Part shown: positions 22,406 through 34,500 of the stretch, piece after piece
Position numbering within the stretch: the first letter of the stretch is position 1
Layout: every line of letters starts with the position of its first letter
Assembly (NCBI GenBank): GCA_964019695.1
Contig: OZ026518.1
Location: forward strand, 83,013,950-83,077,949
Direction: 5' to 3'
Origin: Loripinus fragilis
Taxonomy: Eukaryota; Mollusca; Bivalvia; Lucinida; Lucinidae
DNA: 64,000 nt
Notes under the pieces: model-generated
The model's database searches: none
What the model was told of the DNA's origin: nothing
The model's input: the letters and a program-made list of their open reading frames with translations, nothing else
Translations under genes and position numbers: made by a program

Positions 22406-25242
22406 CAGGGGATTTTCTGCCCTTCTCTAGGGGCCGAATTTCAGCCCCATTCACAATCGAAAATAGCAACCTTTTTTCCCAATACCATGTCTGTTTTCCC
22501 AATTAAGAAAAAGAGGGCCATAGTGGCCCTGAATTGCTCACCTGTTCTGGTCAAGGGTAAGTGTAGGAGCTATGTTATTGTAAGCTGCATTCCCTTTAAT
22601 TTGATATGCAACATGACCATATTCTGAAAAAGTTAATTTTATATTGGGGTTGGGGGGGATGTTATGGCCCCAGGGGCATAATTTGACTAAACTTGGTAGA
22701 GGATCCACAAGGTGATGCTACATATCAAAGGCCTTGCTGTTTCAGACAAGAAGATTTTTTCATGTTTTCCTATTTAGCCTATGTAAACCATGTGACCCCT
22801 GGGGCCGGGACATTTTTGGCCCCAGGGGCATAATTTGAACAAATGTGATAGAGGTCCATGAGGTGATGCTTCATACCAAATATCAAGGCTCTAGGCCATG
22901 TGGTTACAGACAAGAAGAGTTTTATATGCTTTCACTATATAAGCCTATGTTAACCATGTGACCCCTTAGGGCGGGCCCATTTTTGGCCCCAGGTCTATAA
23001 TTTGAACTACCTCCATAAAGGTCCACTAGATGATGCTACATACCAAATATTAACACTCTAGGCCTTGTGCTTTCAGCAAGAAGATTTTTTCATGTTTTCC
23101 CTATATACCCCTATGTAAAACATGTGACCTCAGGGGCGAGGCCATTTTTGATCCCAGGGGGATTATTTGAACAAACTTGGTACAGGTCCACTAGGTGATG
23201 CTACATAACAAATATCAAGACTCTAGGCCTTGTGGTTTCAGACAAGAAGATTTTTAACGTTTTCCCTATATAAGCCTATGTAAAACATGTGACCCCTTGG
23301 GGCGGGGCCAATTTTGGCCCCAGGTCTATAATTTGAACAAACTCCGTAGAGGTCCACTAGATAATGCTACATACCACATATCAAGACTCTAGGTCTTGTG
23401 ATTTCAGGCAAGAAGATTTTTTTCATGTTTTCCCTATTATTATGCCTATGTAAAACATGGGACCCCTTTGGGCGGGGCCAATTGAACCCAGGGGCATTAT
23501 TTGAACAGACTTTGTAGAGTTCCACTAGGTGAAGCTACATAACAAATATCAAGACTCTAGGCCTTGTGGTTGCAGACAAGAAGATTTTTTCATATTTTCC
23601 CTACATAAGCTTATGTAATACATGTGACCCCTTGGGGCGGGGCCATTTTTGGCCCCAGGCCTATAATTTGAACAGACTCGGTAGAGGTCCACTAGATGAT
23701 GCTACATACCAAATATCAGGACCCTAGGCTTTGTGGTTTCAGGTAAGAGGATTTTTACATGTTTTCCCTATATAAGCCTATGTAAACCATGTGACCCCCG
23801 GTGCAGGGCTTTGACCAAAGGGGAATTATTAGAACAAACTTGGTAGAGGTCCACTAGGTGATGCTACATATCAAATATCAAGACTCTAGGCCTTGCGGTT
23901 TCAGACAAGAAGATTTTTTCACGCTATCCCTATTTAAGCCTATGTAAAACTTGTGACCCCTTGGGGCGGAGCCATTTTTGGCCCAAGGTCTATAATTTGA
24001 ACAAACTCAGTAGAGGTCCACTAGATGATGCTACATACCAAATATCAAGACTCTAGGCCTTGTGATTTCAGGCAAGAAGATTTTTTCATGTTTTCCCTAT
24101 ATAAGCCTATGTTAAACATGTGACCCCGGGGTTGGGCCATTTTTGACCCCAGGGGCATTATTTGAACAAACCTGGTAGAGGTTCACTAGGTGATGCTACA
24201 TACCAAATATCAAGACTCTAGGCTATGTGGTTTCAGACAAGAGGATTTTTTTCATGTTTTCCCTATATAAGCCTATGTAAAACATGTGACCCCTTCAGGC
24301 GGGGGCATTTTTGGCCCCAGGGGCATTATTTGAACAAACCTGGTAGAGGTTCACTAGGTGATGCTACATACCAAATATCAAAACTCCAGGCTCTGTGGTT
24401 TCAGACAAGAGGATTTTTTTCATGTTTTCCCTATATAAGCCTATGTAAAACATGTGACCCCTTTGGGCGGGGCCATTTTTGGCCCCAGGGGCATTATTTG
24501 AACAATCTTAGTAGAGGTCTACTAGGTGATGCTACATACCAAATATCAAGACTCTAGGCCTTGTGATTTCAGACAAGAAGATTTTTTCATGTTTTCCCTA
24601 GTATAAGCCTATGTAAAACATGTGACCCCAGGGGCGGGGCCATTTTTGGCCCCAGGGGTATAATTTGAACAAACTTGGTAGAGGTCCACTAGGTGATGCT
24701 ACATACCAAATATCAAGGCTCCAGGCCTTCTGGTTTCAGACAAGAAGATTTTTTAAGTTTTCCTCTAGAAAATCTATTTTTGGCCTCTGTGACCTAGATA
24801 TGCAACGGACCAGAACCATTTGAATAATTTTGGTAGAAGGCCACCCAAGGATCATTTGTGGGAAATTATTTCAAAATTGAACTAGGGATTTAGGAGGAGT
24901 TGTCATTTAAGTAAATTGTTAACGGACGACGGATGGACGGACGAAGACCGATCACAAAAGCTCACCTTGTCACTACGTGACAGGTGAGCTAAAAAGTAAA
25001 AAAAAAAAAAATTTTACTACTTCTGAGAAACAATGACCCATATCAGAATGATACTAAAACACTTGTGCTGAAGTGGTATGCTTGGCATAATATAATCTAA
25101 AATAACTTGATATTGAGGATATACTTTGCTACCCTTGTTATGTTCTATGTCTTTAATTTCTCCCAATTTTGATGAGAAGTCAATTATTTTTTTCCCAATT
25201 TTGGCCATGGGCCTTTTCCCAAAATTGCTGGAAAAAGCCCTG
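22406..25242. mobile_element. CAGGG-ended element, interrupted copy
   Basis: The outer parts, 22406-22511 and about 24995-25242, match the two halves of the intact 382-bp element at 31578-31959: 'ttttctgcc', 'aatcgaaaatag', 'accatgtctgtt' on the left; 'gagaaacaatgacccatat', 'tgctacccttgttatgttct', 'ttgctggaaaaagccctg' on the right. The ends are CAGGGGATTTTC and GGAAAAAGCCCTG. Flanks CACCC and CACTC look like a 5-bp TSD with one later change. Confidence 0.75.
22512..24994. mobile_element. Composite element with about 168-bp tandem repeats, inserted in an older element
   Basis: About 12 head-to-tail copies of a 168-bp unit ('ggcggggccatttttggccc', 'gaggtccactaggtgatgct', 'acataccaaatatcaagact', 'ttccctatataagcctatgt'). 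The left flank is 'gagggccatagtggccctga' with 'ttgctcacctg'. On the right are 'cggacggacgaagaccgat' and a hairpin 'agctcaccttgtcactacgtgacaggtgagct'. The open frame at 24225-24557 is two copies of the repeat read through, not a gene. Confidence 0.8.
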
Positions 25243-25834
25243 CACTCCAATGTTTAACTTGTGTACCTGCAGCATTCCAGTATAAGCATGTATTTGAAAG
25301 CAAAGAGGAAAACAGTGAGGATCCTGATCAAATGGATTTGTCAGATGACAGCTGATATGGATCTAGAAGGATGAATCCAGTTTCAGCAGGCTAAAATGAC
25401 TCAAAAAATCTTTCAAATCAACTTTCTCCCTTTTCCTGCAATGATCAATGCAGAAAAATAGCACTTCCAGAAAACACTACAATATAGTCTAAGAGAACCT
25501 GTTCAACCTAAGTATTAATACAGGGCCTATAGGAACCTTGGTTTTCTATTAATAGCAAACTAGCTAGTTAGTCCTTTTATAACACACCTCGTTATAAAAC
25601 AGATTTGGATACAACAGTCATGTGGCTCACAAATTTTTTTTACATGGAATTTTACAAAAGGATCATAAGAAAGACCATGAAATGGTCATTTTCCTATAAT
25701 TCCTTTGTAAAATTGTCCCTTTATAACATGATTCCCTTATAACACAGCCCATTCCTATGGCAGCCCATTCTTCTGGACTCCAAATATAGTGTTTTAATTT
25801 AAAAGGATAACTAGAGCGTGCAGTCGATGGGGCG
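25243..25834. other. No recognisable gene
   Basis: AT-rich. A few 'cccttataaca' repeats occur near 25570-25750, but nothing is coding. Confidence 0.5.
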
Positions 25835-26790
25835 CCATCGCAAATCCCCACGCTAAAGTTTTTGACTCCCCCAGCACCCCGCAGTCCCATCCCGGGGCAT
25901 GACCTTGGCAACAGAATGAAAATTCTGTTCAATATGTTTTCTTTTATTTGTGAGAACACACACAAAGTTTGGTATAAAAAATCTTTGAAATTGATATGTT
26001 AATGATATTTGACCTTTTGACCTTGCCCCAAGGTCACCAGTTTGACCCTAGGATGAAAATGTTACTTGCATTTTGTTCTGCTCGTCATCCCCCTCTATTT
26101 GATATGCTACATGACCATGTTTGAAAAAAAAATTGTTTGACCTCCTGGGTACCCCCAGTGCCCCAAAATCCCACCCCAGGGGCATGACCAAGGCGACAGA
26201 ATCAAAATCCCGTCTGATATGTTTTGTATCTTTCATTTGTGAGAACAAACACAAAATTTTGTATAAAAATCTTTGTAATTCACATGGTAACCAAAATTTA
26301 ATATTTGACCTTTGACCTCACCCCAAGGTCACCAGTTTGACCCTAGGATGTAAATTTTACTTGCATTCTGTTCTACTCGTCATCCTCGTCGATTTGACAT
26401 ACCACATGACCATGTTTGAAAAAAAAATTTTTTTGACCCCCTGGGCATCCCCAGCGCCCCAAAGTCCCACCCCTGGGGCATGACCCAGGGGACAGAATGA
26501 AAATCCCGTCTGATATGTTTTGTATCTTTCATTTGTGAGAACACACACGAAGTTTGGTATAAAAATCTTTGAAATTGACTTTGTAATTAAAATTAAATGA
26601 TATTTGACCTTTTGACCCCTTACCGGGGCCCCAGGGGGCAATGCCAAAAAAAGTTGACGTTGCACGCCCCACTCATGTCAGTAACTCACATACCAAATTT
26701 GGTTGAATTTCGTCCGATGGTTTAGTAGGAGATAGCATAACGGACAGAGGCGATTACAATATCCCCTTCGCTTTTTTAAAAAAGCGTGGG
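25835..26790. mobile_element. Composite element with about 295-bp tandem repeats
   Basis: Three copies, the first partial. 'aggtcaccagtttgacccta' is at 26031 and 26326, with 'gagaacacacacaaagtttg' and 'aggggcatgacc' repeated. It ends in 'agtaggagatagcataacgg' and the hairpin 'cgcttttttaaaaaagcg'. Same design as 20665-21785 and 22512-24994, with a different unit. Minus-strand frames at 25663 and 26357 are repeat read-through. Confidence 0.7.
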
Positions 26791-27089
26791 GATAATTACA
26801 CTAAAATACTAACAACACAGGAACACTAGCAGTCTAGCCGAAACTTTGTTCACATGCATAATTTATGGAAGATGTTAGGAATAAAACTCAACATATCAAG
26901 CTGTACTGGACATGCAAATTTATGGAATGATTTAATGTCATACGGAAAAAAAAACATCATAAACTTGTTTGTTATAGGGACAAATCAAATCCTGATCAGC
27001 TGGTTTCTTCTAATTCCACACCACAGGAACTAAACTGATTACATTGCCCTAATATAGACACTTTCAACCAAAAATGAAGATAATTTTAA

Positions 27090-27449
27090 ATTCTAATGCA
27101 CTTGCTTTTGTAACGCGATGTTTGATTGGATAACGTCAAAAATTTACGACAGTATATCCTGCGATATACTGTCGGAAATGGTTTGACGTCATTAATTACG
27201 TCACATATCCTTGGTTGATGTGCCGCTTTTTGCGGCTTGCAATGCTCCAATTTGAGACAAGACTGCACAAGTGCATTAAAATGGGGATAACCATATTCAA
27301 AATTTTCATTTGGGGAGGTATATTGTCAGATATACGTTCGGAAATCACGATTTAAGGCTCCGCTTTCGCATCGCTGTAAAACTGAATTTCTGACCGTAAT
27401 GATATACCTACCCAAATGAAGAAAGTTTTGAATACTGTTATCCCCTAAA
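27090..27449 (-). mobile_element. MITE, inverted copy 2 of 17734-18066
   Basis: In reverse orientation it matches copy 1 end to end ('attctaatgcacttgc' to 'gttatcccctaa'). It shares the 'ggataacgtcaaaaattt' region, the 'cagtatatcctgcgatatactg' hairpin and 'tgacgtcattaattacgtca'. It has extra sequence near 27340-27395, 'ccgctttcgcatcgctgtaa'. Confidence 0.85.
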
Positions 27450-27627
27450 TTTTTGCATGAAAATTTTGTTGTGGTGCTAGTTTAAAGCATCTCAATGAAA
27501 TGCTTCTGTAAGTACCCACAACATTGGCTCAGGGCTCCAGGTAAGAAAGTGTAAATGAAAATTATTTTTATTTCTCAACTAAAACATAAGGGCAACTTGC
27601 CTTTACAAAAGATTTCCATTCTCTAAA

Positions 27628-27866
27628 TGACCCGTGACACGTAATTTCCAACAATGTGGCATTTTGACAAGGGTAGACTCAGACGAGCCTGTGCAGCCTT
27701 CTTTTAAACTTAGAAACTTTAAATGATGTTCGGTCGGTAGCCTAAGAGTCGTAGAATATTCAAGCAACTAGCAAAGGCTCTGATCAGACTGTGCCATTGC
27801 GCAGGCTGATCTGAGCTTTTGCTGGTTGCACATACCACATTAATGGAAATCTCATGTCGCAGCTCA
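27628..27866. mobile_element. 'GAGCCGTGACATGAGATTT' MITE, copy A
   Basis: The inverted ends ('gacccgtgacacgtaatttcc' and 'ggaaatctcatgtcgcagctc') surround 'tggcattttgacaagggtag', 'cagacgagcctgtgcagcct' and 'ctagcaaaggctctgatcag'. Four further copies are at 48431, 59770, 62340 and 63532. Confidence 0.8.
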
Positions 27867-29277
27867 ATTATGTTGTGGGTACTCAAAGAACCTTCTCAAT
27901 GACATAGGTTATAGTTATACTATGGCTTGTCCACCTGTATGTGGAGATAATTCACAAGCTTTAGTGAGTGGATTATCTTACGTATAGGTGGACAAACATG
28001 GAATAACTATTTTATACCACCTATATCAGTGTAGACCTTGCACATCACGAGATATTTCGTGCTAAAGTTGGTAAGGGTGGTATAATGTGAAGTTAAGTAA
28101 TCTTGATAGCATTTATTTTAATGTTTGGCTCAATCTCAATAATATATGGCCCAATACAGAAGACCAATACCAGTCATATCTGATCAATTAATCAACCGCC
28201 ACTTCACTTTGAGCTACTAGTAGTTTGAATAAACCCATTTCAGCCCTTTTAGCAGTTGGACAAACCTCATTTCCAATTTTAGGGGTGTTTGGTGATATTT
28301 TTTTTCAAATCTTACCACATTTGGTTTAAGCAAATAGTAAAGATCCTGATCAGACACCACATTATGTAAAGTCTGATCTGGATCTGCACTCTTTGTCTAT
28401 GTCCCATTAAGAAGATGCTTTGCTGAATGGGTCAAATTAAACATGTGCTGGCTTGTATGTTAGTTTTAAGCTGATGCTTGATTTCCAAGTCAATAATTTT
28501 TCAGTCATTTTGGGACATTATCCTGGATTGAACTAGTACTAAGCATGGAGGATAGTGTCATACTCAAGGGCACAACACAGTGCATGCTTGGTGGTCAAGC
28601 AAATCACCGTTGGCAACTTTGCTTTCCTCTTTAATTGCAAGCTGGTGGGTCGGACTTCAGACTCTACGACTGTTCCGTCTAAAGACTTATCTATAGATGA
28701 GATGGAAGGGCCTGATGATTTAGCTGTTGTCAGGCTCACCGGGGTTTACCTGTTGGATTTCTTTTGCTCCGGTATTCAGTTTTATTTATTGTCGAGTCCT
28801 TATCGTTACTTTATCTCCTTTTCATATCTTGATTTATATGTTCTAGGAGATGATGCATTGATAATTTAGGGGTCTTTCATGCAAACCTAACATCTATGTG
28901 TCTTGATCCACATCTGACTTAAGGGTGAGGTTGATGCACCATTTAACCGGTTTAAGCCCTCCAGTAAAATATTTTTACTGACCGTTCCAAGGCTCTGCTT
29001 CTTTTGTGGATCGTTTATGTTATTTCTGTCTTGTTTTGTTATGCTTTCATGCACGTCTGTTTGTTGATGCCTTAATTATGGTCACCTGCTGGGAAAGGGC
29101 TGACCTTTTGGCTCTCGTTTGTGATGTTTAATTGTGACGCTGTCACTTTCCCATTGGTATCCTGGGTCAGGTGTGGTGCTTGATTGTATTGATTCCTGAT
29201 CTTTGCCCTCTTTCTTACTTTGTACCAGGGAACTCTTTATCTCACTGAGCTGCTTCACACGTCATGCTGGCTTGAAT
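27867..29277. other. No gene; partial SINE near 28490-28610
   Basis: A piece around 28490-28610 ('ttttcagtcatt', 'ctagtactaagcatggagga', 'tactcaagggcacaac') is a truncated, diverged minus-strand copy of the SINE at 40160. The sequence at 27905-28010 is a loose inverted repeat ('tatggcttgtccacctgtat' ... 'cgtataggtggacaaacat'). The open frame 28555-28869 runs out of the SINE piece and is not supported. Confidence 0.5.
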
Positions 29278-29502
29278 TTAACCCTTAAAGCGTGACCTAT
29301 AAATTGCAGCAGACGACAATTTCAAATTTTGCTTCTTTTTCGAAAATAACAAATAGGAAAATAACAAATAAGGCATGATAATTCATGAGAATCGTCTGAT
29401 GGCAGACAATTCTCATGAAATATACCATATTTTTGGGGAAAATTGGGAAAGAAGTCGCAAAATTTGTCGTCTGCTGCAGTTGTGATTGGCGCTTAAAGAT
29501 TT
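29278..29502. mobile_element. 'TTAAAGCGCC' palindromic MITE, copy 2
   Basis: It runs from 'ttaacccttaaagcgtgacc' to 'tgtgattggcgcttaaagat', with the same inner foldback ('cagacaattctcatgaaat'). A short local duplication, 'aaaataacaaata', occurs at 29342-29370. Confidence 0.8.
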
Positions 29503-29789
29503 AATGTATAAAATCTAAATATCTTTATTTCCATTATTTCTTAGTAAAACAGATCTTTCAATGGAATGTTTCCATTACTTCCTATCAAATAGGCGTAAGA
29601 AAACAAGACTCTGTTGCATGCGAACAACAAAGGAGACAGACCAGCCTGTGCAGCTTGATCGGCGTCTTTATTATTCGCTCTCTGGAAAGTATAATTGGTA
29701 AACTTGCTACAAGCAAAATTTTCATATTAAATTTTTAGCGTAAAATTGTAAATATTTTCTTACCCATTCTTTTAAGCATATGTTTTGGG

Positions 29790-29880
29790 TGCTCAAAAAG
29801 AACCAGCATATGTTTTGGGTGCTCAAAAGAACTGTCTCATTGAGATGGTTCTTTTGAGTACCCACAACATATGTTATTTT
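29790..29880. repeat. 'TGGGTRCTCAAAAGAACC' hairpin element
   Basis: 'catatgttttgggtgctcaa' ... 'ctgtctcattgagatgg' ... 'ttgagtacccacaacatatg' form one long hairpin with its left arm partly duplicated. Others are at 34315-34410, 38640-38695 and 44335-44395. Confidence 0.75.
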
Positions 29881-30245
29881 TCTGTTACACACTCTAAACT
29901 AAAGGCCTGTGGCTAGTCTCTGTAACTGAGCAGACTGGTTTGAATTACTTGGTCGGAAACCCCAAAGAAAAGGTTTCTTGTGTTGAAGCCCAAATGATAT
30001 GTGGTTACTTAAAAGAAACATCTTGGTAATGCTATTTTTAGTACCCACAACATATAGGCCTCCAGGCGAGAAAACCTGTCTTCAGGTTTCCGACAAAGCA
30101 AGACTAAAATCAGTCTCCTCAGCCACAGTAAACCTGTAGCAAGTTGAGATATGACACTTTCCAAAAAGGGAATAACAAAGGTGCTAATCAGACTGCGCAG
30201 ATGCGCAGACTGGTCTGCGCCTTTGTTGTTCGCAATCCCCCGAAG
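29881..30245. repeat. 'gcgaacaacaaaggc..tgcgcag' repeat
   Basis: Two inverted pieces ('gcctgtggctagtctctgta', 'ggtcggaaacccca' against 'ttcaggtttccgacaaagca') and the hairpin 'agactgcgcagatgcgcagactggtctgcgcctttgttgttcgc' at 30170-30240. The hairpin recurs at 29617-29690 and 38138-38215. Confidence 0.6.
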
Positions 30246-30287
30246 ACAGGCTTTCTCCTGTCAAGGCCCATATCATTTGATAAACAT

Positions 30288-30540
30288 GTATGATGGTTTT
30301 CTAACATATCATGGTTTTTTTATGTATCATGGTTTTTCTTACATATCATGGTTTTCTAACATGGTTTTCTTACATGTTTCTAACATATCATGGTTTTCTA
30401 ATGTGTTTCTAACCTACCATGGGTTTCTAACGTATCATGTTTTTATAAAATATCATGATTTTCTAATGTATCGTGATTTTCTAACATATCATGGTTTTCT
30501 AATGTATCACAGTTTTCCAAAGTATCATGGTTCTCCCTGA
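30288..30540. repeat. 18-bp minisatellite
   Basis: About 13 degenerate copies of 'acatatcatggttttcta'. The open frame through it (30151-30540) is a six-residue repeat and not a gene. Confidence 0.85.
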
Positions 30541-30885
30541 CATAGGATATTGAGTCCCATGTTTATCACATGACATCGCTTCTGGGCGTGATATAACACC
30601 ATGCAATAAAATCGATTAACCACTAGTGGTTTACAGATTTCGTAAGGAGATGTAATTATGTCCATAATAACGTTGCGTAAAAGATGACATTTTCACACCA
30701 AAAATTTGATTTTTAAGTATTTTTAATGTCATGTGATAAATAGAATCTAACTTGTTGTGAAAAAGCGATAAAAATGTTCGGCAAGCCTTGCATTTTATCG
30801 TGTTTTTCAACTCATTTAATAAATTCAATAAAACGGGAGCATTCATGTAATATCCTCTATTTACAACAACATTTTCTCGGTTCAC
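30541..30885. repeat. Dispersed repeat 'accactagtggtttacagattt', copy 2
   Basis: Same order of segments as 22070-22360 ('ccatgcaataaaatcgatta', 'ccataataacgttgcg', 'aatttattaaatgag'-like on the reverse strand). It ends near 'aatatcctctatttac'. Confidence 0.65.
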
Positions 30886-31162
30886 TTCTGCGAAGCATTT
30901 TCAGTTGGAGTAGTATTTACATTAAATACCTCAAAAATGTGGGGAGGTTATGGAAAAATGTTGTCTTTTTTTCCATTCCGTTTGCAAAAGTATGAAAGAT
31001 GCGTAGGTTTTAAAAATGCCAATAAATATGTTCACTTCTATGCATGTTTCTGCTAATGTAATTTTTTATGATATTCCAAAACTGCATAGATAGTCAAAAA
31101 GCATTTGCATTAAGAGCCTTGTGCAGTTTAAAGCATGACTGTTCATAGTGCGTGACACAGCT

Positions 31163-31168
31163 TTTAAT
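31163..31168 (-). terminator. Possible RPA2 poly(A) signal (ATTAAA)
   Basis: ATTAAA on the minus strand lies about 285 nt past the RPA2 stop codon. It is the best hexamer seen close by. No canonical AATAAA was noticed nearer. Unsupported by transcript data. Confidence 0.3.
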
Positions 31169-31452
31169 GCAAGTTTAAGGATTCATTGTATGGATGAAAA
31201 ACAAAAAGGATCCTGATCCTGTGGGTCCATACTGTTTTCAACAATTGGTATGAAATTTTGCCAAAAAAAAATGCATTGTTTAGGTTCGACATGATGTTGA
31301 ATATGGTACTATGTTTCCATTTACTCAAAGGCAGATTGGCTTATTCAAGATGCAGCTAACATTCCACATATTATGTTCTTAGACGACCAAAATAGTTGTT
31401 TAAGCACTAAACTGTTTCAGTTCAATCAGCATGGCACTATGGTGTTCAGTGT

Positions 31453-31534
31453 TCAACTATCTGTTGCTTTGTAGTGGTCATCATCAATGGTAGAATAAAT
31501 ATGTCCTTCACTACTTAGGAATTCAATTGCATCC
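31453..31534 (-). CDS. RPA2: RPA2 exon 7 (residues 244-270 and stop)
   Basis: Acceptor TTTTATTTTCAG. It codes [21 protein letters not shown] and ends TGA. This is the conserved last helix and wing of the winged-helix domain. A CAGGG-ended element begins 43 bp upstream in the intron. Confidence 0.96.
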
Positions 31535-34500
31535 CTGAAAATAAAACAACATTGTTGCCTAACTTTATTGTCTCTAACAGGGCATTTTCTGCCTTCTCTA
31601 GGAGCAGAATTTCGGCACCTTTCCCAATCGAAAATAGTCACCTTTTTTCCTAATACCATGTCTGTTTGTTCCAATTAAGAAAAGTAAAAAAAAAAAATCT
31701 TTTTTTTACTTTTTTAGAGACCACCACATGTACTACTTATGAGAAACAATGACCCATATGATATCAGAATGATACTTAAACACTTGTATAAGTGGCATGG
31801 TTGGCATTAAACAATCCAAAATAACTTGATTTTGAGGATATATTTTGCTACCCTTGTTATGTTCTATGTCGTTAATTTCTCCCAATTTTGCTGTTAAGTC
31901 GATCATTTTTTCTAAATTTTGGCCAGAGCCTTTTCCAAGAATTGCTGGAAAAAGCCCTGTCTTAGATTAGGCTACTTTTTTCTATACCTAGCTCTAGCTG
32001 CCATTTTCCCCCATTAAGGTTTATTAGAACTTCATTAATTTGAACATGACAATATAACCTAGGATACCAAAGGTCCATATCATTCTTTACAAAATTAATT
32101 TCAAATGATTTTTCATTGATATATCATGAGTTAATATGCTTATTGCTCTGCCAGAGCTGCCTTTTGGGGGCCACATAAATTTCAAAATGTCCTATCAAGT
32201 TTAGTTTTGGTGGAACATGGATTTAATATGTGCCCATTTTCTTACTATCATTTGCCCTACATTTTTAAGACACTGGCAAGTTCATTCTAAACTGCCAATG
32301 GTTAGCATGCTGGAGAGGAAAAAAATGTGTTTTTGGAACGCAAGAGGAGTCTGTTTTGTTTAATTGTTTGTTTTGTTGCTTTACGTCCCAAGTCAATAGC
32401 TATGGTCAAGGCGGGACCGTCAGTTCACCAACCACACTTTTTTCCTGGGTAAGCTTGAACATGCAGTTAACCAGTACTTCTTGCCCATATTTTCCCTTGT
32501 AACTGACAACAATCTTTCTTGAATGATTCAGTGGAAGGGAAGAGAATGATTGTAGAAATTATTTCAAAATCAATCTCCATGAAAGTATGGGACCAGGCCA
32601 GGATCAAAATCGCTACCCCTGGATCTGCAGTCAGTCTTGCATCTGTTGCCAGACATGTTACCGACTGCGTTACGTGGCCCGGTAAGAGTAGAGTTGAGCC
32701 TGAATATAATACCTGTACAAACAATCAATGTATTTAAAGTCATGTTCAGGCTCCAAAGATAACTTCCAACTGGACATTTAAGGCTAAATTCTTGTCATTT
32801 CTCTAACCCTTTATTGACTGAAAACCCTAAAATGGGAACTTTTGTAAACAGTTAAGACCCAGATGAAATGCCACCAAGCAAAGCTTTTCAACAGGGGCTG
32901 TACTGTTTGCTAAGAAAATGCAGCGAAAGAAATACAACGTCCAGTCTGAAAATGGTTAATATTCTCAACTCAATTGCATTTACACAGTTGATTGATAAAT
33001 TTTGCAAATCAATCTGACAACATTTTTCCCTGTTTATAAACCAATTAACTGATGCATTTAATCAGGTTTCCCTGCCATTAGCCATTGTAGCCATTTGCTA
33101 CTAAAAATGTAGAGTGGCTACAAAGAAAAGTCATTGGCTAAAAGTACAGTCTAGGTGGTTCAAAAATTACATTTTTGCGAAACAGCGTTTTTTGATCAGC
33201 TTTTGTAGTTTCAAATATTTCTTTTATTATTCCTTTACACTTTATTAATGTGCCATATTTCACTCTTTAGATGTTGGATTTTTTCAATACATTCCAAGTA
33301 TCAAACAGTTTCGATCCAGATCAGGTCCGACATTTTGTCGGGCCTGATCTTGGTCCAAACTGTTTGCAAAGGTTATAAAGTCGCCCCTAGCGAGCAAAGA
33401 GTCAAATACAAAACTACTTTCTGACTAAAACCTTGGCTAAAGTTAATTTCATTTGGCTCCAACTTTTTCCATTTGGCGAAAGTGTTGGCTACAACAAATT
33501 CTGAGCCAGGGTAAGCCTGGAATAAACCGATGTTTTGGTTAATCCCATCAGCGCTACTTCATACCTGATTGCTTTTTCTGGTACTCCTCTGATCTGTTTA
33601 CACACCGACTCTACACTGGCCCCTTCTGCGGTGGGGTTGCTACGTATCGCCATGTGAACTTGGTTCTGTATTGATGATAGACCACTAACCACACCCTCAT
33701 TTGTGTCCCCATAACCACCAGTAAGTGACGAAGTACCAGTTGGCATACCATTAGAAACCTGAAAGCATGATACTTGTTTGTTTTGTTTGTTTCATTTGAT
33801 TCTTTGAGTCCCATCAACAATCTTTCAGTTAGATAGGGACGGGTCTTCCTTGGTTGAACCTGGGTTGAACCAGTACTAAGCTAGGATAAATGTGTCTTGC
33901 TCAAGGACCACAACGCAGTGACGCTGGTGAGGCTCGAACCCGCAGCCCCTCGTACTTGCACTCTACCACTGAGTCACTGCGCTCCCAAGAAAGTATGATA
34001 CATCAGAGGTCAACAGGCATGTAGTTAAGAGTATGTAACAACCAAATCATATGTTGTGGGTACTCAAAACGATTCTTTTGTGCACCAAAAACATACATTA
34101 AAGCTGATGGGTAAGAATATATTAACAATTTTATTTTCAAAAATTTCATTAATCTAGACTAAACCTGTGGGTCAAGATAAGAAAAATGTTGCACATAGAT
34201 TTTCAGTTTTTTTTCTTATCAATCAATCAAAACATGTTTGGGTGATCCACAGGTTTAGATAAACAAAAAAAAATCAGCGTAAAAATTGTAAATATTTTCT
34301 TACACATACTTTTTAGCATGTGTTTCATACTTTTTAGCATATGTTTTGGGTGCTCAAAAGAAACGCCTTATTGAGACGGTTCTTTTGAGTACCCACAACA
34401 TATGTTTTGGTTGAGAAATAAGAAAAATATTTTTCCGTTATGTTATCATAAGTCCCGGTGATCAAAAGAACTGTTTGTTTTGATTCTTTAGGTCCCAGTC

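Noticed and set aside
24225..24557. 110-codon frame with two near-identical halves
   Set aside because: It is the 168-bp tandem repeat read twice. The neighbouring units carry stops in the same frame.
30151..30540. 129-codon frame rich in Tyr-His-Gly-Phe
   Set aside because: It is produced by the 18-bp minisatellite.
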